Below are positions 1 to 8,157 of a stretch of DNA of 64,000 nt, in pieces; the stretch's first letter is position 1; the number at the start of each line of letters is the position of its first letter. The position numbers were made by a program, and so were the translations under genes. Source of the stretch: Lachnospiraceae bacterium (GTDB taxonomy: Bacteria > Bacillota > Clostridia > Lachnospirales > Lachnospiraceae); assembly GCA_900769115.1 (NCBI GenBank), contig CAAGFJ010000102.1:44532-108531 (forward strand). Reading direction: 5' to 3'. The notes below the pieces were generated by a model, which saw only the letters and a program-made list of their open reading frames with translations, made no database searches and was not told the DNA's origin.

Positions 1-297
1 AATCATTATCCGGCGATCGATGTATTGCAGAGTATCTCAAGATGTATGAGTGGCATTGCAACGAAGGAACATAAAGCAGTTGCAGGTAAGCTTAAGAATG
101 TATTGGCAACCTATAACGAAGCAGAAGATCTGATTAATATCGGTGCATATAAGGCAGGGTCGAATCCGGATATTGACTATGCAATCTCTAAGATTGGCAA
201 GGTCAATGAATTTCTGATGCAGGATGTAGATAGCAAATATCAATTCGATGAAGAAGTGTCGATGCTTACAGATATATTTGCGGATGCGGTATCGTGA
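1..297 (+). CDS. fliI: Flagellar export ATPase FliI, C-terminal fragment
   Basis: The frame is open from base 1 and begins NHYPAIDVLQSISR, which matches the end of the catalytic domain and the C-terminal helical domain of FliI, the ATPase that feeds substrates to the flagellar type III export gate. Only the last 98 residues are present; the P-loop and the rest lie upstream of the window. The NHYPAIDVL.S.SR stretch is characteristic of FliI and related export ATPases, and the direct linkage to fliJ 12 bases downstream supports the call. The truncation is caused by the window edge, not by damage. Confidence 0.93.
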   Translation, partial: NHYPAIDVLQSISRCMSGIATKEHKAVAGKLKNVLATYNEAEDLINIGAYKAGSNPDIDYAISKIGKVNEFLMQDVDSKYQFDEEVSMLTDIFADAVS

Positions 298-309
298 AGG
301 TGTTAAATT

Positions 310-765
310 ATGGCAAAATTTATATATCGGATGCAGAATATATTAGATATCAAGTATAAGTTGGAGGAACAGGCCAAACAGGAGTATATGGCAATCCGGG
401 TACGGTTGAATGAAGAGCAAAGAAAACTTACCGTATTAGAAGATAGAAAAGAGGATTACTTTGGTCAATACCGGACACTTTTGCAGGAACATCTGGATGT
501 GTTAGAGATTGAGACGTGCAAGAATGCAATTATTTTAATGGATGAATATATAAGGAATCAGCAACTGGTCGTAACGCAGGTAGAGAAAGAACTGGATCAG
601 GCGGTTCATAAAATGAATGAAGCGATGCAGGAACGCAAGATACATGAGAAGCTTAGGGAAAAACAGTTTGAAGTGTTTTTGCAGGAGTTGAATAAGGAAG
701 AGCTGAAAGAGATTGATCAATTGATCAGTTATCAATACAATCATGGTGAAGAACAAGAGGAGTGA
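310..765 (+). CDS. fliJ: Flagellar export chaperone/stalk protein FliJ
   Basis: A 151-residue protein, almost entirely charged alpha helix with long heptad runs and no membrane segment, the size and character of FliJ. FliJ is the antiparallel coiled coil that sits in the FliI hexamer and links it to FlhA. The N-terminus (MAKFIYRMQNILDIKYKLEE) is typical of Gram-positive FliJ, with the aromatic Y.MQNILDIK start. It follows fliI by 12 bases and its TGA overlaps the ribosome site of the next gene, so the genes are co-transcribed. Sequence conservation in FliJ is low; the call rests on position as much as on residues. Confidence 0.88.
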   Translation: MAKFIYRMQNILDIKYKLEEQAKQEYMAIRVRLNEEQRKLTVLEDRKEDYFGQYRTLLQEHLDVLEIETCKNAIILMDEYIRNQQLVVTQVEKELDQAVHKMNEAMQERKIHEKLREKQFEVFLQELNKEELKEIDQLISYQYNHGEEQEE

Positions 766-770
766 GCATA

Positions 771-1535
771 ATGGCTAGAAAAGAGCGTAAAGAGAAGAAT
801 AACCCGGACGAAGAGAATATAGGAGGCAAGATTCTGTCAGTTTTCTTTGTTGTGTTGATTGTGCTGGTATGGCTTGCCATTCTTGTTGCATTGATCAAAT
901 TTGATGTAGGAGGATTTGGTAGTTCTGTGCTGCGTCCGATCTTAAAGGATGTACCGGTTGTGAATAAGATATTGCCGGCGGCATCGAAAGAAGAAGAGGA
1001 ACAGGCGGCAGAAGAACAATCAGATAATAACCAGATTGCAACACTTTCCCAGGCGAAGGATATGATTGCACAATTGGAGGAAGAGAATAGTAAATTAACA
1101 CAAAATAACAAAGATTTAAAGGAACAAAATGCAGATCTGACAAGCCAGGTTGAACGTTTGAAGGTCTTTGAAGACAATCAGAATGCATTTCAACAGGAAA
1201 AAGAAGAATTTTATAACGAAATAGTCTATGGAAATAATGCTCCGGATGCCGATACATATATTAAGTGGTATGAAAGTATAGATGCAGCGAATGCGGAAGC
1301 AATCTATCGGCAGGTGATCGCAAGCCAGCAGTCAGATTCTGAGATGAAGGATCTGGCTAAGACTTATGAGAACATGAAGCCATCAGAGGCTGCCGCAGTT
1401 CTTCAGAAGATGAACAATGATCTGGATACAGTTGCAGCTATCCTGTCAGCAATGAAAGCAGATGCAAGAGCAAAGATCATGGATGAGATGGATGCGTCCT
1501 TTGCAGCAAATGTGACTAAGAAGCTGATGCCATAG
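771..1535 (+). CDS. MotE/YlxF-like flagellar membrane protein with MgtE-N type C-terminus
   Basis: A 254-residue protein with a lysine/glutamate-rich cytoplasmic start, one membrane helix (about residues 21-42), an acidic linker, a coiled coil (about 95-150) and a C-terminal helical domain (KPSEAAAVLQKMNNDLDTVA...) of the MgtE intracellular N-domain type. This is the layout of YlxF of Bacillus and MotE of alphaproteobacteria, encoded between fliJ and fliK. The family is thought to assist stator or export function, but its role here is inferred. ATG 771 is chosen over GTG 762 because AAGAGGAG at 755-762 is then spaced correctly. Confidence 0.85.
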   Translation: MARKERKEKNNPDEENIGGKILSVFFVVLIVLVWLAILVALIKFDVGGFGSSVLRPILKDVPVVNKILPAASKEEEEQAAEEQSDNNQIATLSQAKDMIAQLEEENSKLTQNNKDLKEQNADLTSQVERLKVFEDNQNAFQQEKEEFYNEIVYGNNAPDADTYIKWYESIDAANAEAIYRQVIASQQSDSEMKDLAKTYENMKPSEAAAVLQKMNNDLDTVAAILSAMKADARAKIMDEMDASFAANVTKKLMP

Positions 1536-1569
1536 CACGAATATAAGTATAAGAGAAAGGAGGCAGAGT

Positions 1570-3015
1570 ATGATCGTTAATTCGAATGTGAATGCAGCGA
1601 ATCTGATCATGGTTCGAACGGCAACTGTTTCGGATTCGACAGATTCTGTTAAGGCAGATACAGGTGCCGGCAGCTTTGCAGATGTATTGCAATCTTCTAA
1701 GAAAGAGATGCAGTCCAATGTTACACAAGCTGATGCAACGGGTTTGTCCGATAATAAGAAGCAGAATGTGACCCAGAAGCAGTCAGGTGACAGCAATGCA
1801 ACGGTTAAGAACACCAGAGAAGACAATACAGTCAGACAACCGGAGAAGGCTTCGGATGATGCGAAGGTGGCAGAGCAGACACCGGTGGATCAGACAGAGG
1901 ATGCGGTTACGGAGGAAGAGGTAGAAGTAATATCTGCAGTAGTTGTAGATGTCGTTCAGATGCTTATGAACCAACTGAATTTATCATTGGATGATGTGAA
2001 GAATACGTTAGATGCACTGGGAATGGATCTTAAGGATCTGTTATCATTCCATGGCATCCAGGACTTTTTCCTGCAGGCAAGCCAGTTACAGACTTCTGAT
2101 CTGTTGACAGACGCAGATGCAGGACAGGTGTATCAGGAATTTATGCAGCAGTGGAATGAGATATTTGAAGCTGCAGGAATGACGGCAGATGATATTGCTA
2201 ACATTATGGAATCTGAGAATATCGATATATCTCTGGCAGAGCCGGACACAGGAAGTCTTTTAGAATCAGAGGTTGTTTCTGTGATACAGGATGTGCAGAT
2301 GGATTCTTCCGATGATGTGGTTTCCTATCAGGTACAGGAACCGGAGGTTATTGTTACGAAAGATAATAATACATCGGCGGTTGCAATGAAGCAGGATACA
2401 GAAGGCAACCATTCGCAGATGGAGGAAGATGCAAAGGCAGAGGAGACGTCTGGAATATGGAACAAAGATATGGTGGAGCCAACCAGAGATAGTCATGAGT
2501 TTGTTAATCCGATCTTGCAGAATATACAGGATGCACTTCAGAATGTGGAAACCATGGATCATACAGAGAATGTATCGGAATCCAGACAGATTGTAGAACA
2601 GGTTATTGAGCAGGTTAAGGTTCATATGAATCAGGATACCACGTCCTTACAGCTACAGTTATATCCGGAGCATTTAGGAAGAATTCAGATTCATGTTGTG
2701 TCCAAGGACGGTGTAATGACAGCAAGAATTGCAGCGGAGACAGAACAGGCGAAGCAGGCAATCGAGAATGGACTGGCGAGTCTGAAGGAGACATTTGAGC
2801 AACAGGATCTGAAGGTGGATGCAGTGGAAGTTATGGTTTCTACCGCAGGTTTTGAACGGGGTAATGAAGAGCACAATACAGCGGAGCAGGAGAAAGCCGG
2901 CCGTGGAAAAGGTAAGCTCACATTTTCAGATATCGAAGAGGATGAGGTTGAAGAGGAAACGGCTGAGCAGGAAAGGATGAGAGCGTCCGGCAGTAGTGTA
3001 AGTTATACAGCATAG
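1570..3015 (+). CDS. fliK: Flagellar hook-length control protein FliK
   Basis: A 481-residue FliK: an export-competent, disordered, Thr/Asp/Gln-rich N-terminal half and a C-terminal Flg_hook domain (about residues 338-425) with the typical LQLQLYPEHLGRIQIHV strand-turn. FliK measures hook length and triggers the FlhB specificity switch from rod/hook to filament substrates. The last 60 residues are a charged tail. It follows the MotE-like gene by 34 bases with AAAGGAGG as ribosome site and precedes flgD, as in Bacillus. The N-terminal part is poorly conserved in all species; the identification rests on the C-terminal domain and gene order. Confidence 0.92.
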   Translation: MIVNSNVNAANLIMVRTATVSDSTDSVKADTGAGSFADVLQSSKKEMQSNVTQADATGLSDNKKQNVTQKQSGDSNATVKNTREDNTVRQPEKASDDAKVAEQTPVDQTEDAVTEEEVEVISAVVVDVVQMLMNQLNLSLDDVKNTLDALGMDLKDLLSFHGIQDFFLQASQLQTSDLLTDADAGQVYQEFMQQWNEIFEAAGMTADDIANIMESENIDISLAEPDTGSLLESEVVSVIQDVQMDSSDDVVSYQVQEPEVIVTKDNNTSAVAMKQDTEGNHSQMEEDAKAEETSGIWNKDMVEPTRDSHEFVNPILQNIQDALQNVETMDHTENVSESRQIVEQVIEQVKVHMNQDTTSLQLQLYPEHLGRIQIHVVSKDGVMTARIAAETEQAKQAIENGLASLKETFEQQDLKVDAVEVMVSTAGFERGNEEHNTAEQEKAGRGKGKLTFSDIEEDEVEEETAEQERMRASGSSVSYTA

Positions 3016-3029
3016 AAAGGAGGAGGAAT

Positions 3030-3551
3030 ATGGCAGTTAAGATTGATACTTCCATGGCGGGTAATACAGTTGCATCGACAAAGGATGATTCATCGAATTC
3101 CAGTCTGGATAAAGACGCATTCTTGAAATTATTAGTCACACAGATGCAGTATCAGGATCCATTGGAACCAACCAGTAACACAGAATATATGTCACAGTTG
3201 GCACAGTTTTCTTCGGTAGAAGAATTGCAGAATCTGAGTGCTACATTTTCGGCGAATCAGGCGATGAACCTTACCGGTCAGTATGTTATACTGAATGTAC
3301 CGGATTCAACAGGTGAGACCCAACAGGTTAGTGGATTGGTAGATTATGTAACAGTGACGGATGGCAAGGCTTATTTCCATATTGGAGATGAATATTATTC
3401 ATCCGATTATCTAGATTCGGTAGTTAGTCTGGATTATTTGAAGCATTTGGTTGATCAGGATAAGACCGATCAAAAAGATAACAATACAACAACAGATGAT
3501 AATACGAAGAAGGATGACGGCACAAAGACAGATGGTCAATCTGATAAGTAG
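3030..3551 (+). CDS. flgD: Flagellar hook capping protein FlgD
   Basis: A 173-residue FlgD. The conserved core is clear: LDKDAFLKLLVTQMQYQDPL at about residues 27-46, followed by EYMSQLAQFSSVEELQN. FlgD is the scaffold at the tip of the growing hook on which FlgE subunits assemble; it is exported by the flagellar apparatus and later discarded. The protein is short compared with enterobacterial FlgD and ends in a Lys/Asp/Thr-rich tail (about residues 147-173) with no evident fold, a pattern seen in Gram-positive FlgD. AAAGGAGGAGG lies just upstream of the start. Confidence 0.95.
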   Translation: MAVKIDTSMAGNTVASTKDDSSNSSLDKDAFLKLLVTQMQYQDPLEPTSNTEYMSQLAQFSSVEELQNLSATFSANQAMNLTGQYVILNVPDSTGETQQVSGLVDYVTVTDGKAYFHIGDEYYSSDYLDSVVSLDYLKHLVDQDKTDQKDNNTTTDDNTKKDDGTKTDGQSDK

Positions 3552-3577
3552 AAGGGTTATGAGAGAGAGGCGATAAG

Positions 3578-3976
3578 ATGGATCTGATATCGAATTCTTT
3601 TGTGTCGATTGAACAGGTAAAGGACACCTACCTGCAGGATGCGGGAAAGAATCGACGCAATACTGAGATGTCACAGACGGTATCTTTTCAAGATGTATTG
3701 GAGCAGGTCAGCAGATCGCGCGAGAATGTTAGTTTTTCCAAGCATGCCAATGAACGATTGTTAAGCCGGAACATACAGTTGAGTGATTCACAGATGGAAC
3801 GCCTGAATGACGGAGTGCAGCAGGCAAAGCAGAAGAATATCAATGAATCGCTTGTTATGATGGATAATCTGGCATTTATCGTGAATGTGAAGAATAATAC
3901 CGTAATCACAGCAATGGATCAGGAATCAAATGATAGTAATGTATTTACTAATATTGATGGGGCAGTAATTGTGTAG
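3578..3976 (+). CDS. Flagellar operon protein, TIGR02530 family
   Basis: A 132-residue soluble protein located between flgD and flgE, where Firmicutes carry the conserved small flagellar operon protein of family TIGR02530. The diagnostic part is the central FSKHANERLLSRNIQLSDSQ followed by a beta-rich C-terminus (AFIVNVKNNTVITAM). Function is not established; its fixed position between the hook cap and hook genes suggests an assembly or export role for the hook. No signal peptide or membrane helix. The ribosome site is GAGAGAGG. Confidence 0.85.
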   Translation: MDLISNSFVSIEQVKDTYLQDAGKNRRNTEMSQTVSFQDVLEQVSRSRENVSFSKHANERLLSRNIQLSDSQMERLNDGVQQAKQKNINESLVMMDNLAFIVNVKNNTVITAMDQESNDSNVFTNIDGAVIV

Positions 3977-3997
3977 CCGGACCTTTTGGAGGCTAGA

Positions 3998-4021
3998 TAT
4001 CCCTGAATGACAGAAGGGATA
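3998..4021 (+). repeat. Short inverted repeat upstream of flgE
   Basis: TATCCCT (3998-4004) and AGGGATA (4015-4021) form a perfect 7-bp stem with a 10-nt loop in the 77-base gap before flgE. There is no T run after it, so it is not an intrinsic terminator. It may affect mRNA stability or flgE translation; this is inference. Confidence 0.35.
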
Positions 4022-4053
4022 ACCATCGGTAAGAGAGTAGGAGGTCAATAATT

Positions 4054-5424
4054 ATGATGAGATCACTTTATTCTGGTGTTGCAGGACTTAAGACACACCA
4101 GACCAAAATGGACGTAATAGGTAACAATATTGCGAATGTTAATACCGTAGGCTTTAAGTCGAGCCAGGTATTGTTTAAGGATGTATTATACCAGACCACA
4201 CAGAGCGCGACAGGGGCAACCGGTTCAAGTGGTGGTACGAATGCCAAGCAGATCGGTCTTGGCTCCGGTGTTGCAACGGTATCGGTAACACAGACCAATG
4301 GTTCTGCACAGTCTACGAATAATCCATATGATCTGATGATCAACGGAAGCAGCTTCTTTGTAGTCAATCGTGCAGGTACGAATTATTTCACCAAGGTAGG
4401 TGCATTTAAGACGGATGATGGTGGTAATCTGGTTACTGGAAGTGGTGACCTGGTAATGGGCTGGCAGGTAGATCCGGATGATCCGACACAGATTAAGAGA
4501 GATACGGTATCTGCATTAAGACCAGAAGCAGAAGAGAATCAGACAGCGGCACCGGAGATGACATCTAAGATGTATATGCATGGTAATATTGCCAGTGTGG
4601 ATCCGAAGCTGCAGACAACTGACGGAGTTGTTACTACAGTGCCAATCTATGACAATTTAGGTTATGCATACACAGTCAAATTTAAGATTACACAGAGTAC
4701 AACAGATTCCAGTCTGTATAACGTAGCGATTGATTCTATTAAGGATAGTAATAATGTAGATATCTTACAGAATGGATATCAGGCATCTTTGGGAGAAGCA
4801 ACCATGAAGTTCGATCCGGATTCTGGTAAGTTTGTTGGTATGGGTGGTGTTGCAGGAGCAGGTAAGACAACTCTTACGATCACACCAACGGATGCCAGCA
4901 AGGGTAACGTATTTCAGGATCATTCCTCTGCCAATCAGACCGACTGGATTGATTCGATCGAATTAGACTGTTCCAATATGACTATGTATTCTACAAAAGG
5001 TGGAGAATGTAGTGTGGAGACAGTCCGAGGTGGTACGGATACGACAGGCGGTGGACGAAGAGTAGGATCACTTACCGATGTCAGCATTGATACCGCAGGT
5101 AAGATTTATGGTGTGTATGATAATGGTGTAACCAAGCTGTTAGGTCAGATTGCAGTAGCGAACTTTATTAATCCGGCCGGACTTGAGGCAATTGGTGACA
5201 GCTTATACAAGGAGACCAGGGCATCCGGTGAGTTTGATGGAATCGGACAAGATATTGAAGAGACAGGTGAGAAGATGACACAGGGTGTTATCGAGATGTC
5301 AAATGTTGATCTGTCTCAGGAATTTACGGAAATGATCGTAACCCAGCGAGGATTCCAGGCGAATTCCAGAATTATTACAGTTTCCGACACTTTGATTGAA
5401 GAACTTGTTAATTTGAAACGATAA
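4054..5424 (+). CDS. flgE: Flagellar hook protein FlgE (FlgG-type in Bacillus naming)
   Basis: A 456-residue rod/hook family protein. The N-terminus MMRSLYSGVAGLKTHQTKMDVIGNNIANVNTVGFK is the flagella basal body rod signature, and the C-terminus (MSNVDLSQEFTEMIVTQRGFQANSRII) is the matching coiled-coil partner. The insertion between them (about residues 80-400) carries the FlgE-type domains. It forms the hook that joins basal body to filament and is exported by the type III apparatus. It is preceded by flgD and a TIGR02530 protein and followed by a perfect hairpin, so it may be the last gene of a transcription segment. Confidence 0.95.
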   Translation: MMRSLYSGVAGLKTHQTKMDVIGNNIANVNTVGFKSSQVLFKDVLYQTTQSATGATGSSGGTNAKQIGLGSGVATVSVTQTNGSAQSTNNPYDLMINGSSFFVVNRAGTNYFTKVGAFKTDDGGNLVTGSGDLVMGWQVDPDDPTQIKRDTVSALRPEAEENQTAAPEMTSKMYMHGNIASVDPKLQTTDGVVTTVPIYDNLGYAYTVKFKITQSTTDSSLYNVAIDSIKDSNNVDILQNGYQASLGEATMKFDPDSGKFVGMGGVAGAGKTTLTITPTDASKGNVFQDHSSANQTDWIDSIELDCSNMTMYSTKGGECSVETVRGGTDTTGGGRRVGSLTDVSIDTAGKIYGVYDNGVTKLLGQIAVANFINPAGLEAIGDSLYKETRASGEFDGIGQDIEETGEKMTQGVIEMSNVDLSQEFTEMIVTQRGFQANSRIITVSDTLIEELVNLKR

Positions 5425-5429
5425 TTGTG

Positions 5430-5484
5430 ATGCTGTCATATTAGGTTAAGGAGATGTCCTGTTCTGATATGACAGCATTTTGTT
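5430..5484 (+). terminator. Hairpin with T-rich tail between flgE and flbD
   Basis: ATGCTGTCATAT (5430-5441) and ATATGACAGCAT (5467-5478) form a perfect 12-bp stem with a 25-nt loop, followed by TTTGTTGTTT. It lies 5 bases after the flgE stop and looks like an intrinsic terminator or attenuator inside the fla operon, which would lower expression of downstream genes relative to hook genes. The interrupted T tract suggests partial termination. Confidence 0.7.
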
Positions 5485-5532
5485 GTTTAATAAGTGAAAG
5501 GTGCCAGTTATTATATATTTGAGGAGAAACTT

Positions 5533-5718
5533 ATGATTGAATTAACCAAATTAAATGACGTAAAGTTTACAGTGAATGCAGATATTATTGAATTGGTGGA
5601 AGAGACACCGGATACGGTTGTTACGCTTACCACGGGAAAGAAACTGATCGTGAAAGAGACAAGACAGGACGTGACAGATCTTGTGATTGCGTACCGCAGA
5701 TCAATATTTTGTCCGTAG
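5533..5718 (+). CDS. flbD: FlbD/SwrD-type flagellar protein
   Basis: A 61-residue protein beginning MIELTKLNDVKFTVNADIIELVEETPDTVV with a beta-rich pattern and TTGKKLIVKET, which is the FlbD family (SwrD in Bacillus). In Bacillus this protein increases stator power during swarming; here it lies directly before motAB, which fits a stator-linked role. ATG 5533 is used because GAGGAG at 5521-5526 is its ribosome site; a longer frame from 5494 has no such site. Confidence 0.85.
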   Translation: MIELTKLNDVKFTVNADIIELVEETPDTVVTLTTGKKLIVKETRQDVTDLVIAYRRSIFCP

Positions 5719-5731
5719 GTGTAATTTTTAG

Positions 5732-5760
5732 TAGAAAATTATAAAAAAACATGATATAAT
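5732..5760 (+). promoter_or_regulatory. Candidate sigma-A promoter for motAB
   Basis: TAGAAA (5732-5737, 4/6 to TTGACA), a 17-base spacer and TATAAT (5755-5760, 6/6) lie 75 bases before the motA start in an A+T-rich gap. This would give the stator genes and everything after them an internal start independent of the upstream hairpin. No transcript data are available. Confidence 0.5.
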
Positions 5761-5834
5761 TGTTTAGATTGAGAGTACGAGTTCTATTCATAGGAATGGA
5801 ATTTGAATATACATAAGTATGGAGAGGTAGAAAA

Positions 5835-6617
5835 GTGGATATAGCAACAATAATTGGTATTATCTTATCATTTGCATTGATGATCTTTGGTATGGCGAAC
5901 GGTGAGGCGGGAATCACTGCGGTATCGTATTTCATACATGGTCCATCTGCTTTGATCACGTTTGGTGGATCATTTGGATGTGTACTGGCAAGTTATCATT
6001 TGCCAGATTTCCTGAATGGATTGAAGACAATCAAGCTGGTATTTCAGATGCCTCAATTGGATACGGTCGGAACGATCAAGCAGATCATTGATCTGTCGAA
6101 TGTAGCGAGAAAGGAAGGACTGCTTGCATTAGAGGAGTCAGCGAATACACTGGAAGATCCATTTATGAAGAAGGGAATCCTGTTAATTGTCGATGGTACA
6201 GATCCAGAGCTGGTGCGAGGGATTCTGGAATCGGAATTGGTGAATATTGATGCAAGACATCAGAGTAACATTGGTTTCTGGAAACAGATCGGTGCCATGG
6301 GTCCTGCCTGGGGTATGATCGGAACGCTGATCGGTCTGGTTCTTATGTTGAAGAACATGGACCCGGACAAGATTGGACCGAACATGGCAACGGCATTGAT
6401 CACTACCTATTATGGTTCTGTTCTGGCGAACTGGATCAGTGCTCCGGTATCGGCAAAGCTTGCGACATTGAATGATATGGAGATGCAGTTGAAGGAGATT
6501 ATGATCGAGGGTCTGTTATCTATTCAGGCGGGCGAGAACCCAAGAGTTATCGAGGAGAAGTTAAAGTCATTCCTTGCTCCTGGAACCAGAGAAGGTTTTG
6601 CTGAAGGTGGTGAATGA
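5835..6617 (+). CDS. motA: Flagellar stator subunit MotA
   Basis: A 260-residue MotA with four hydrophobic segments: two near the N-terminus (about residues 3-20 and 30-55) and two around 150-205, separated by a cytoplasmic loop with charged residues that contact FliG. The GPAWGMIGTLIGLVLML stretch at about 155-171 carries the conserved proline of the proton channel. MotA5MotB2 converts ion flow into torque. Start is GTG 5835 with GGAGAGG 7 bases upstream. Stop overlaps the motB start region, so the two are translationally coupled. Confidence 0.95.
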   Translation: MDIATIIGIILSFALMIFGMANGEAGITAVSYFIHGPSALITFGGSFGCVLASYHLPDFLNGLKTIKLVFQMPQLDTVGTIKQIIDLSNVARKEGLLALEESANTLEDPFMKKGILLIVDGTDPELVRGILESELVNIDARHQSNIGFWKQIGAMGPAWGMIGTLIGLVLMLKNMDPDKIGPNMATALITTYYGSVLANWISAPVSAKLATLNDMEMQLKEIMIEGLLSIQAGENPRVIEEKLKSFLAPGTREGFAEGGE

Positions 6618-6619
6618 TC

Positions 6620-7561
6620 ATGGCTAAGAGAAGAGAGAAACCACCAGAGGAAGGTTCACCAGCATGGATGGCGACCTTTAGTGATCTGATGAATCTGTTA
6701 CTTTGCTTCTTCGTACTTTTGTTTGCAAGTTCAAACGTAGATGAGGAGAAGATACAGCGGATCATGGCATCTTTTAATGATGCAAGTTTCAGTATATTGG
6801 ATTCCGGTTCTGTCTCATTGGTAGATGGTCAGATTGTTTCCGGCGGTGTGACACAGTTGCCGGGAATTGAGTCTGTATTAGAGTATATTGGTGTTTCATC
6901 CGAGGTAAAAGGTAATAATCAGGAACTCTCTGCAACGGGGGCGGATGATGGAAAAGAGGATTCTTCGAATCAGCCGGATAGTGTACAGCCAAGTTCAGAA
7001 GAAGTGCTTAAGGATAATCAAACACAGGACATGAGCCAGCAGGATCTGGTAGATCAGTTAGAGGCAGAAGGTCAGAAGCAGTCAGAGCAGATGTATGATG
7101 AGATCTCAGAAAGAGCAGAGTCGTACAAGATTGAAGATAACATAACAATGGATTATAATTCCCAATATGTATCATTAGATCTGAACGGTGCATTACTCTT
7201 TGATCAGGGAAAAGCGGAGCTTAGGAAAGACGCAGAAACATTTATGAAGAAGATTACATCTATTTTGAAAAGATATAAGGACTGTGTAGTGGAGATTGAA
7301 GGACATACCGATAATGTACCAATTCATAGTTCGGTTTACCAGAGTAACCGCTATTTGTCAACTGCAAGAGCAACGAAAGTCTATGAATACATCATGGAGC
7401 ATTCTGATTTGCTTGATTCTAATATGAAAGTTGCTGGATATGGAGAAAGCCGGCCGGTTGCATCGAATGATACCGAGGAAGGGCGGGCCAAGAACCGGAG
7501 GGTGACGATTAAGATCTATAACCAGCTGAATTCGAATCTGCAACAGGAATCCGCGCAATAG
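6620..7561 (+). CDS. motB: Flagellar stator subunit MotB
   Basis: A 313-residue MotB: short basic N-terminus, one membrane helix (about residues 20-38) with the ion-carrying aspartate D22 in FSDLMNLLL, a long polar plug/linker rich in Gln/Ser/Asp (about 75-150), and a C-terminal OmpA-like peptidoglycan-binding domain (about 170-300) with VEIEGHTDNVPI and NRRVTIKI. The linker is longer than in enterobacterial MotB. ATG 6620 is 9 bases after GGTGG; an ATG at 6614 overlapping the motA stop is also possible. It anchors the stator to the wall. Confidence 0.95.
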   Translation: MAKRREKPPEEGSPAWMATFSDLMNLLLCFFVLLFASSNVDEEKIQRIMASFNDASFSILDSGSVSLVDGQIVSGGVTQLPGIESVLEYIGVSSEVKGNNQELSATGADDGKEDSSNQPDSVQPSSEEVLKDNQTQDMSQQDLVDQLEAEGQKQSEQMYDEISERAESYKIEDNITMDYNSQYVSLDLNGALLFDQGKAELRKDAETFMKKITSILKRYKDCVVEIEGHTDNVPIHSSVYQSNRYLSTARATKVYEYIMEHSDLLDSNMKVAGYGESRPVASNDTEEGRAKNRRVTIKIYNQLNSNLQQESAQ

Positions 7562-7582
7562 ATATAAGATGGGAGATAAGGA

Positions 7583-8092
7583 ATGAAGAAGAATTTAATC
7601 ACTGTAATTATACTGGCACTGTGTGTAGTGAATTTGATATTGAATGTTCTGCTAGTGTTTGTTTGTATGCCATCAGCAAAGAAGACTAATAATTTGATCT
7701 CTGAGATTGCTTCTGTATTGAATCTTGAGTTAGAAGGAGATAATGAGGCACCGGCAGTTGCATTAGAGAATATGGCTACCTATAGTTTGGATGCGCAGGT
7801 TGTGAATCTGAAAGATAATGGAAGTGGAGACAGCCATTACGTACAGGTAGGTCTTACATTAGAGATGGATAAGTCCTCAAAGGATTATGAATCTTTGAAT
7901 ACTGTTTTACAGGAGTCTGGAAGTGCGGTGTTTGATGAAGCAAGGAATGTTATCCAGAATTATACATATGAAGAGGTGACAGATCAGAAGACGCAAGAGA
8001 GTATTAAACAACAGATTCTGGAAGCAGTACAAAAGAAATACGCAACCCAGTGTATTTATAATGTATCCTTTAGTAAGTTTACAACCCAATAG
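7583..8092 (+). CDS. fliL: Flagellar basal body-associated protein FliL
   Basis: A 169-residue protein with a single N-terminal membrane helix (about residues 5-27) and an extracytoplasmic domain ending in the typical FliL C-terminal pattern (QQILEAVQKKYATQCIYNVSFSKFTTQ). FliL surrounds the stator and supports torque. Between motB and fliM this is the expected gene. Overall residue similarity within the family is low, so position and topology carry much of the call. Confidence 0.85.
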   Translation: MKKNLITVIILALCVVNLILNVLLVFVCMPSAKKTNNLISEIASVLNLELEGDNEAPAVALENMATYSLDAQVVNLKDNGSGDSHYVQVGLTLEMDKSSKDYESLNTVLQESGSAVFDEARNVIQNYTYEEVTDQKTQESIKQQILEAVQKKYATQCIYNVSFSKFTTQ

Positions 8093-8157
8093 TGATTTGA
8101 TTTGTTTGGAACAGGAATCCAAAGAAGGAAGATTACATTACTATTGGAGGTGAGAAT

